NCBI RefSeq assembly: GCF_005280585.1
Contig: NZ_SZVO01000016.1
Location: 1,109 to 65,108, forward strand
Reading direction: 5' to 3'
Source: Dyadobacter frigoris
GTDB lineage: Bacteria > Bacteroidota > Bacteroidia > Cytophagales > Spirosomataceae
Length of the DNA: 64,000 bases
Positions within the stretch are counted from its first letter, which is position 1. Each line of letters begins with the position of its first letter. Of this stretch, positions 58,060-64,000 are shown in pieces. The notes beneath the pieces were generated by a model. The model was given only the letters and a program-made list of their open reading frames with translations, was not told the DNA's origin and made no database searches. A program made the position numbers and the translations under genes.

Positions 58060-59127
58060 ATGTCAGATCGCGAAATTCAGGAACTCCTTTTACGTTACCG
58101 ACATGGAAATTGTACGGCAGATGAAATCACGAGGATTCATTTGTGGTATGAAAGCCTGAATAAAAATTTTTCTTCTTCTCTTGATTTTGATGAAAAATCT
58201 TTTCTGGAAGAGAAACTTTTGGCAAAAATCAGTCATGAAATAGAACAGCCTACATTACGTATATACGAAGAAGAACCGGTTAATCCCAAGGCATGGTGGA
58301 AGTCGACCCCGGTTAAATATGGCATTGCAGCTTCGGTTATCTTACTGCTTGGTCTTTCATTCTTATTTAAGAAGAGTCAGGAGCATGTTGCCATGAAAAG
58401 CGAATCTCTGGTAATTCATTCACAAAAAGGGAATTTAAAATCCTCCCTCAACAGTTCAAAATCGGTACAGCGGATACGTCTGGAAGACAATAGCCTGATC
58501 ACATTATCACCCGGCAGCCGCATTTCTTATCCTAATGTATTTTCAGACGATAAACGAGAGGTCCAGCTGGAAGGAGACGCATTTTTTGAAATATCAAAGA
58601 ATCCTGCAAAACCTTTTTTTGTATACAGCGGTAAGTTGGTTACCAAAGTTTTGGGTACAAGTTTCTGGGTCAAAACAAATGAGGAAACTTTTACAACCGA
58701 AGTGGAAGTGATAACCGGAAAGGTATCTGTTTTTGAAAATCATTTTTTGAGTAATATTAACAGTAGAAAATTGGGTAAGGGCTCTCAGGGAGTAGTTTTA
58801 ACTCCAAATCAAAAGGTTTCTTATTATGAGGAAAGTGGCCATTTACTGACAAGTATCGTGGAGGAACCCATGATAATCCCTGAAAATGATACACCTGTAA
58901 ACCTTGTATTCAACAATGAATCCTTATCATATATAACAGCCGCTCTCCAAAAAGAGTATGGCATCGAAATTGTATTTGCTAATGACCTGCTTGAAAAATG
59001 CACGTTCACCGGCGATATATCCGAAATTCCGCTTTATGACAAACTGGAATTAATATGCAAGGCAAATACCGCCTGTTATGAAATAAAGGGGACGAGAATA
59101 TTGATCAGCGGAAACGGATGTGACTGA
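58060..59127 (+). CDS. FecR family anti-sigma factor
   Basis: The protein has 355 residues. A cytoplasmic N-terminus (1-85) holds the sigma-binding helix region. A single membrane helix lies at about 88-104, followed by the periplasmic FecR domain with GDAFFEISKNPAKPF and a C-terminal region with FNNESLSYITAALQKEYG, typical of Bacteroidota FecR proteins. It should hold the ECF sigma factor until the STN domain of the next transporter signals ligand. It follows the sigma gene by 197 bp. Confidence 0.93.
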   Translation: MSDREIQELLLRYRHGNCTADEITRIHLWYESLNKNFSSSLDFDEKSFLEEKLLAKISHEIEQPTLRIYEEEPVNPKAWWKSTPVKYGIAASVILLLGLSFLFKKSQEHVAMKSESLVIHSQKGNLKSSLNSSKSVQRIRLEDNSLITLSPGSRISYPNVFSDDKREVQLEGDAFFEISKNPAKPFFVYSGKLVTKVLGTSFWVKTNEETFTTEVEVITGKVSVFENHFLSNINSRKLGKGSQGVVLTPNQKVSYYEESGHLLTSIVEEPMIIPENDTPVNLVFNNESLSYITAALQKEYGIEIVFANDLLEKCTFTGDISEIPLYDKLELICKANTACYEIKGTRILISGNGCD

Positions 59128-59219
59128 TCAGCTAAAAAAATTATTAACAATAAACCAGTGCATATGAGAATATAAGCTCTCCAGGACTTATCCTCTTCTT
59201 AACCGGAAGGGATAAAAAA

Positions 59220-59247
59220 AGCCGATAACGGTGGAACGCTACCGGCT
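59220..59247 (+). promoter_or_regulatory. Leader hairpin before susC (weak)
   Basis: agccgataac (59220-59229) pairs with gctaccggct at 8 of 10 positions (59238-59247), after an A-run. It lies 90 bases upstream of the STN-type susC. It could be a leader structure or a terminator for the minus strand. The 210-bp gap contains no gene. Confidence 0.3.
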
Positions 59248-59337
59248 TCGTAATACCTTCTTTCCAACAAGTATCCGGCAAGATACGGGAGGGAGAAAAT
59301 ATCAAACTTATTTTTTTTACAAAAAACAATCGAAACT

Positions 59338-62300
59338 ATGAAAAAAAATCGACAAAGGAAAGGTCGTGCCTGTCTCTATCTGCTCATGAAAATTTCGTTG
59401 ACACAAATTATATTTTGCTTATCCTTCGCGGGATTCACGTATGCCGGACATGTAGGAAGAGCTCAGGAAGTTTTGGAGCGCACAGTTACTGTAAATGTTG
59501 AAAAAACGGAATTAAGACATATTTTAAACCAGATTGAAAGCAGGGCTGATGTAAAATTTGTATATAGTAACAAAGCGATCGGTGCAAGCCGTGAAGTCGT
59601 TTTTCATGTGACAAATCAAAAATTATCTGCTGTTTTAAATTCACTTTTGATACCGCTGGGAATTTCTTATGAGCTGACGAAGTCGGGGAGGATTTTACTT
59701 ACTGCTGAAAAACCAGTTATTTCAAGAGATGAGTCTTCACTTTTAACTGAACTGAAAACATTCGCTGATCTTAAAGTTTCAGGGAAAGTTACAGATGAAA
59801 AAGGTGAGGGGCTTCCCGGGGTGAGTGTCCGGGTAAGAGGCACGCAATCCGGTACCGTTTCTGACGTAAATGGTGGATATAATGTTGAAGTTGCGGATAA
59901 ATCGGCTGTGCTTGTATTCAGTTTCGTTGGTTATAAAACTATGGAACTGGCAGTAGGAGACAGATCCGTTTTTGATGTAAGTTTGGTTCCTGACGACAAA
60001 TCGCTGAATGAAGTAGTCGTAATTGGTTATGGTACTTCACGAAAAAAAGACGTTGTAGGTGCTGTGGACATCGTTTCTGCCAAAGATGCGGGTTCAACAA
60101 CGGCAACAAATGCATCTCAATTATTGATCGGTAAATCTGCCGGGGTGCAGGTTTTGCAGTCAAACGGTACGCCAGGTTCTGATTCCCAGATACTTATTCG
60201 TGGAACAGGTTCTTTTACGGGCGTTGATCCTTTGTATGTCATTGACGGAATTCAGGGGAGTAAAACGATGTTTAACACACTAGGCCCTCAGGATATTGAA
60301 AATATCACCATTTTGAAAGATGCGTCTTCAACGGCAATTTATGGTTCTGCTGCTGCAAATGGTGTGGTTATTATCACCACGAAAAAGGGAATTTCAGGTG
60401 CGCCAAAAATTAGTTTCACTTCGCAGTGGGGTGTGGCAAAAGCGTGGAAACAACTGGATTTGCTAAATGCTTCTCAATATGTTGATTTATTAAAAGATTT
60501 TGCTGCTACTACCAATTCAGTTTTGCCGGAGAAATTCAGCACAGCCGACGTTCGTGTTGACAGAAATGACTGGCAGAAACAGATTTTCCAATCCGCACTG
60601 GTATCTCAGAATAACCTTAGTATCAGCGGAGGAAGTGAAAAGGTTACTTACAATTTCTCGCTTGGTTATATGAACCAGCAGGCCATTGTGAAAAACTATA
60701 CTGACAAAAGGGTAAACGGAAGATTTAGTCTTGACGAATCACTTGGCCGTTTTCATTTGGGACAAACACTGAATGTCCGTTATGTAAAAGATGAAGGGCA
60801 GCTGGCGAATATTACTGAAGCGGTTTCGTATGCCCCTTATAAGGACATTCTTGATCCAAAAATTCCGGGTGGTTATTCTATCACAACAAACGTGGATGAC
60901 TTCAACGGTGGAAATAATCCTTTGGCAGCAATTAATTTGAATCATCCTGTAACACAAGGATTCGTATTCTTTCCACAAGTGTTTGCAGAAGTGGATCTGA
61001 TCAAAGGTTTGCGTTTCAGGACACAGCTTTCTGCTGAAATCGGTGGCGGCAAAAACAGTGGTTATCAATATGGCTACACAGCAGGTAACAATCTTACGCA
61101 ACCTCAGCAAGCTACTTTGGGATATAATAATTATTCATTTTACACACTTGAAAATTATTTCTCCTACAATAAATCATTTGGAAAGCATTCGATTTCAGCC
61201 ACTTTGGGTAACAGTTATCTTGATCCCGGACATTCATCAAGTGTGGATGCAAAGGGAACAAATATCCCTAATAACTCTATTCAGAATATCAGTGTAGCGC
61301 AGTCGCAAACAGTTTCCGGTTCAAGTTATGGATATGCACGGGCCTCGGTAATTTCTTATTTTGCCCGCGGTATGTATTCCTTCAACGACAAGTATGTTTT
61401 GACGGGAAGTTTTCGCCGGGATGGTGCCTCCAACTTTGGAGCGAATAACCGTTTTGGTAATTTTTACGGAGTTGGATTAGCATGGAGATTTATTGACGAG
61501 GATTTTGTTAAAAACAATCTGTCATTTCTTTCTGATGGTAAGTTGAGAGTGGGACAAGGACGTACGGGAAATAATACTATTCCGACAACCGGAATCACCA
61601 ACGTTTTGACTTTCAGTGGAAATCCTAACGGAAACCTGGTTTATTCTTTGGGTACAAATGAAGGATTTAATCCTGGAACAACCATTAGTACGCTATCAAA
61701 TCCAAACATCCGCTGGGAAACTACGGACCAGACTGACGTAGGATTAGACCTGGGTTTTCTGCACAATAAATTGTCTGTGACCATCGATTATTACAACCGA
61801 AAGAGTACAGGTTTGCTGGTAAGTGTACCAGTTTCTGGTAGTACAGGCGCATCTTTGAGCGGTACACAGCCAAGCAAATATGCCAACGCTGCGAGTGCAC
61901 AAAATAAAGGGCTGGAATTTTCGGCAGGATACAGAGGTTCAACGGGCAACGGTTTGACTTACACCATCAACGGTAATATTGCGCACAATAAAAACATAGT
62001 AAATTCTTTGGGGAGCCAATTCGCTGCGCCTATTCAGGCAGGTTCTTTTAGTAACTTACCAACTTTTACTTACACGGCGGCGGGTTCTCCAATCGGATCT
62101 TTTTACGGATATAATAAGGATCATGTAGCGAAAGACCAGGCAGAAATTGACGCCTTGAATGCCGCAGCGAAAGCAAAATCGGGCGACGCCTCGGCTGTGT
62201 ATCAGGCAGGTTTGCTACCAGGTGATTTTATCTTTAAAGATCTTAACGGAGACGGAAAAGTGGATGCAACGGATCAGAAGATACTTGGTAACCCTATTCC

Positions 62301-62862
62301 GAAAATCGTTTACGGTTTCAATGCCGGACTTAATTTCAAAAACTTTGACTTCAATATGGTCGTATCCGGAGTTTCGGGATTGAAATTGCTGAACGCATTT
62401 AAATTCGTAACACTCAATGAATCTACCGGACATAATGCAACAACCGGTATTCTTGACAGATGGAAAAAATCAGGTGATGTAGCCGCACTTCCAAGAGCAG
62501 GACAAAGTGCAACAGGTGACGGAAACCTTAGGCCGTCCGATTGGTGGCTGGAAAATGGTGCTTACATGCGACTTAGAAATATCACACTAGGTTACACAAT
62601 TCCAAAGTCCCTTATTAGTAATATTGGTAACGGACACGTTTTCAGCAGTATCCGTTTTTATGTTGCAGCTCAGAATTTGCTGACTATTACCAAATATAAA
62701 GGTTATGATCCTGAGGTAAGCGCACAGAATACCGGAGGTAGCACCGCTAATGGAGTAGGGATTCAAAATGGCGGAAGTTATATATTTTCACGTGGTATTG
62801 ATGACCGCACGCAATTGCCTCAGCCAAGAACCTTCCTGGGCGGTATACAACTTGGATTTTAA
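59338..62862 (+). CDS. SusC family TonB-dependent transporter with STN signalling domain
   Basis: The protein has 1174 residues. A long N-terminal signal (about 1-40) is followed by an STN domain (about 50-125, with RHILNQIESRADVKFVYS), so it is a TonB-dependent transducer. Next come a carboxypeptidase-like domain (about 148-225), the box LNEVVVIGYGTSRKKD, a plug (about 235-345, with PLYVIDGIQGSKT) and a 22-strand barrel ending in a terminal Phe (GGIQLGF). FecR and ECF sigma precede it, and susD follows within 30 bases. Its ligand is unknown; nothing in the visible part of the operon names it. Confidence 0.95.
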   Translation: MKKNRQRKGRACLYLLMKISLTQIIFCLSFAGFTYAGHVGRAQEVLERTVTVNVEKTELRHILNQIESRADVKFVYSNKAIGASREVVFHVTNQKLSAVLNSLLIPLGISYELTKSGRILLTAEKPVISRDESSLLTELKTFADLKVSGKVTDEKGEGLPGVSVRVRGTQSGTVSDVNGGYNVEVADKSAVLVFSFVGYKTMELAVGDRSVFDVSLVPDDKSLNEVVVIGYGTSRKKDVVGAVDIVSAKDAGSTTATNASQLLIGKSAGVQVLQSNGTPGSDSQILIRGTGSFTGVDPLYVIDGIQGSKTMFNTLGPQDIENITILKDASSTAIYGSAAANGVVIITTKKGISGAPKISFTSQWGVAKAWKQLDLLNASQYVDLLKDFAATTNSVLPEKFSTADVRVDRNDWQKQIFQSALVSQNNLSISGGSEKVTYNFSLGYMNQQAIVKNYTDKRVNGRFSLDESLGRFHLGQTLNVRYVKDEGQLANITEAVSYAPYKDILDPKIPGGYSITTNVDDFNGGNNPLAAINLNHPVTQGFVFFPQVFAEVDLIKGLRFRTQLSAEIGGGKNSGYQYGYTAGNNLTQPQQATLGYNNYSFYTLENYFSYNKSFGKHSISATLGNSYLDPGHSSSVDAKGTNIPNNSIQNISVAQSQTVSGSSYGYARASVISYFARGMYSFNDKYVLTGSFRRDGASNFGANNRFGNFYGVGLAWRFIDEDFVKNNLSFLSDGKLRVGQGRTGNNTIPTTGITNVLTFSGNPNGNLVYSLGTNEGFNPGTTISTLSNPNIRWETTDQTDVGLDLGFLHNKLSVTIDYYNRKSTGLLVSVPVSGSTGASLSGTQPSKYANAASAQNKGLEFSAGYRGSTGNGLTYTINGNIAHNKNIVNSLGSQFAAPIQAGSFSNLPTFTYTAAGSPIGSFYGYNKDHVAKDQAEIDALNAAAKAKSGDASAVYQAGLLPGDFIFKDLNGDGKVDATDQKILGNPIPKIVYGFNAGLNFKNFDFNMVVSGVSGLKLLNAFKFVTLNESTGHNATTGILDRWKKSGDVAALPRAGQSATGDGNLRPSDWWLENGAYMRLRNITLGYTIPKSLISNIGNGHVFSSIRFYVAAQNLLTITKYKGYDPEVSAQNTGGSTANGVGIQNGGSYIFSRGIDDRTQLPQPRTFLGGIQLGF

Positions 62863-62891
62863 TAATTGGGAATTACTAACAGAGAATCGAA

Positions 62892-64000
62892 ATGAAAAAA
62901 ATAGCAATATATATTTTGGGGTTGTTGGCCGTAGTTAATATAGCCGGCTGCGACGAATCAAAACTGGAACTAACAAGTCAGAGCAGTTATGATTACAGTA
63001 CTTATTTTACGACAAGTGACGGACTGAATCAGGCAGTGATTGCGACTTATGCAACGCTTCTACACGACGGGTTATGGTCAAGAGAGTATTATTTTATCTT
63101 CGACCTTTTGGGTTATGATGCCAAAAAGACTACGAATCTTCAAGGGGATATGGCACAGCTGGCTGATTATTCATTTGGCACAAGTCAAACCCAGATCGGG
63201 CAGCTTTGGAATAGCCTTTATCGTCTGATCCTGCGCTCTAATGTGGTGATTGACAGAGCCAATGTATGGGCGCCAACCGTTGCTGCGGACCAGGCCAATG
63301 CAAAACAATACATCGCCGAAGCCAGATTTTTACGGTCTTATGCCTATTTCAATATTGTGAATCTTTGGGGGAAAGCTCCTTTGATCACAACCTATGATAG
63401 TACTGTTGCCAACAATTATTTTCCTCGCGCTGCAACAGGTGCCATGTGGAGTTTTATTGAAAACGACCTTACACTTGCTGTTGCGGATCTTCCTTTAACA
63501 TACCCCGCGGCCACAGGACTTGGTCGCGCTACGAAGGGTGCTGCGCTTGCTTTGTTGGGCAAAACATATCTTTATCAGGGTAAATTTGCTCAGGCACAGG
63601 CGACATTTACGCAGCTTACAACAGCTCCTTATGCTTATACTTTGGATACTTCCTATGACAACCTTTTCAGCACATCCAACCAGAGCAGTCCGGAAAATAT
63701 TTTCCAGGTTATGAATGCGGCATGGACGGATTGGGGAATTGGAAACCAGTATTATGTTTTTGGCGGACAAGAAACGTGGGGTGGCAAAGCAACCCATTCG
63801 GACCGTGCCCAGGAATATGGATTTAACGACTGGTTTAACGTGTATGTAACCACGGCGGCGGTAAAAGCGTTTAAATACACAAATCCTGCGACAGGGTCAA
63901 CGTATACGGATCCACGGGCATATTCAACTTTTTATGGAAGCGCAGAAAGTGGTGGTGATACCGTGTATTGCGAAAAATGTGCGTCGGGTAAAATTTCATT
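62892..64000 (+). CDS. SusD/RagB family surface lipoprotein (partial, cut by window end)
   Basis: The gene starts with ATG 62892, 29 bases after the SusC stop, and runs open for about 369 codons to the window edge, where it is cut. A lipoprotein signal ends in NIAGC (Cys about residue 20), and SusD-type helical segments follow (NAKQYIAEARFLRSYAYFNIVNLWG and GLGRATKGAALALLGKTYLY). It is of the SusD-like_3/RagB group. It is co-transcribed with the STN-type SusC. Confidence 0.93.
   Translation, partial: MKKIAIYILGLLAVVNIAGCDESKLELTSQSSYDYSTYFTTSDGLNQAVIATYATLLHDGLWSREYYFIFDLLGYDAKKTTNLQGDMAQLADYSFGTSQTQIGQLWNSLYRLILRSNVVIDRANVWAPTVAADQANAKQYIAEARFLRSYAYFNIVNLWGKAPLITTYDSTVANNYFPRAATGAMWSFIENDLTLAVADLPLTYPAATGLGRATKGAALALLGKTYLYQGKFAQAQATFTQLTTAPYAYTLDTSYDNLFSTSNQSSPENIFQVMNAAWTDWGIGNQYYVFGGQETWGGKATHSDRAQEYGFNDWFNVYVTTAAVKAFKYTNPATGSTYTDPRAYSTFYGSAESGGDTVYCEKCASGKIS

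Overview
The window reads as a chromosomal segment of a Bacteroidota bacterium, probably a Dyadobacter-like member of the Cytophagales (inference). It carries two SusC/SusD outer-membrane uptake systems, an ECF sigma/FecR pair, LytTR response regulators paired with LytS-type or hybrid histidine kinases, orphan FtsX-type permeases, a PadR-plus-permease unit, and a Bacteroidota-type TAnnTTTG promoter box. No CRISPR array, prophage or insertion sequence was seen.

Layout. 1-1960: the 3' half of a 23S rRNA gene, then 5S rRNA and a terminator; an exact 52-bp direct repeat duplicates the 5' end of the 5S gene. 2399-16640: housekeeping and accessory genes: a CDF metal exporter, a dehydrogenase, an AraC regulator beside an aldo/keto reductase, a VOC protein, a LytS/LytTR pair, a DUF3500 lipoprotein with a HupE/UreJ membrane protein, a PQQ dehydrogenase with an inserted cytochrome c domain, a MarR-GNAT fusion, and a frameshifted histidine-kinase relic. 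16670-42524: a LytTR regulator with a hybrid kinase, a desaturase, a Fic protein, two orphan FtsX/MacB-type permeases, a Crp/Fnr regulator, a plug-and-MG2-like outer-membrane protein, an SDR, a 2OG-Fe(II) oxygenase, a very large GAF/PAS hybrid kinase, a TPR lipoprotein-like protein and a methyltransferase. Convergent gene pairs are often separated by long perfect hairpins.

The most interesting part is 43915-55416, seven genes on the + strand that look like a phosphonate utilisation locus built around a SusC/SusD pair. In order they are a phosphonatase-like HAD hydrolase, an FAD amine oxidoreductase of the type found beside phosphonate genes, SusC, SusD, a surface lipoprotein of the alkaline phosphatase superfamily with chitobiase-like and PA14 domains, a PbfA-like PLP lyase, and a DUF5690 MFS-type permease. 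The proposed route is: the surface phosphodiesterase frees an aminoethylphosphonate-type headgroup from a larger molecule; SusCD imports it across the outer membrane and DUF5690 across the inner membrane; PbfA and/or the flavoenzyme convert it to phosphonoacetaldehyde; and the HAD enzyme cleaves the C-P bond to acetaldehyde and phosphate. No PhnW transaminase, C-P lyase or local regulator is present.

55514-56937 holds a cytochrome P460/haem-binding pair. 57275 to the end is a second outer-membrane uptake operon with ECF sigma, FecR, an STN-containing SusC and a SusD cut by the window edge.
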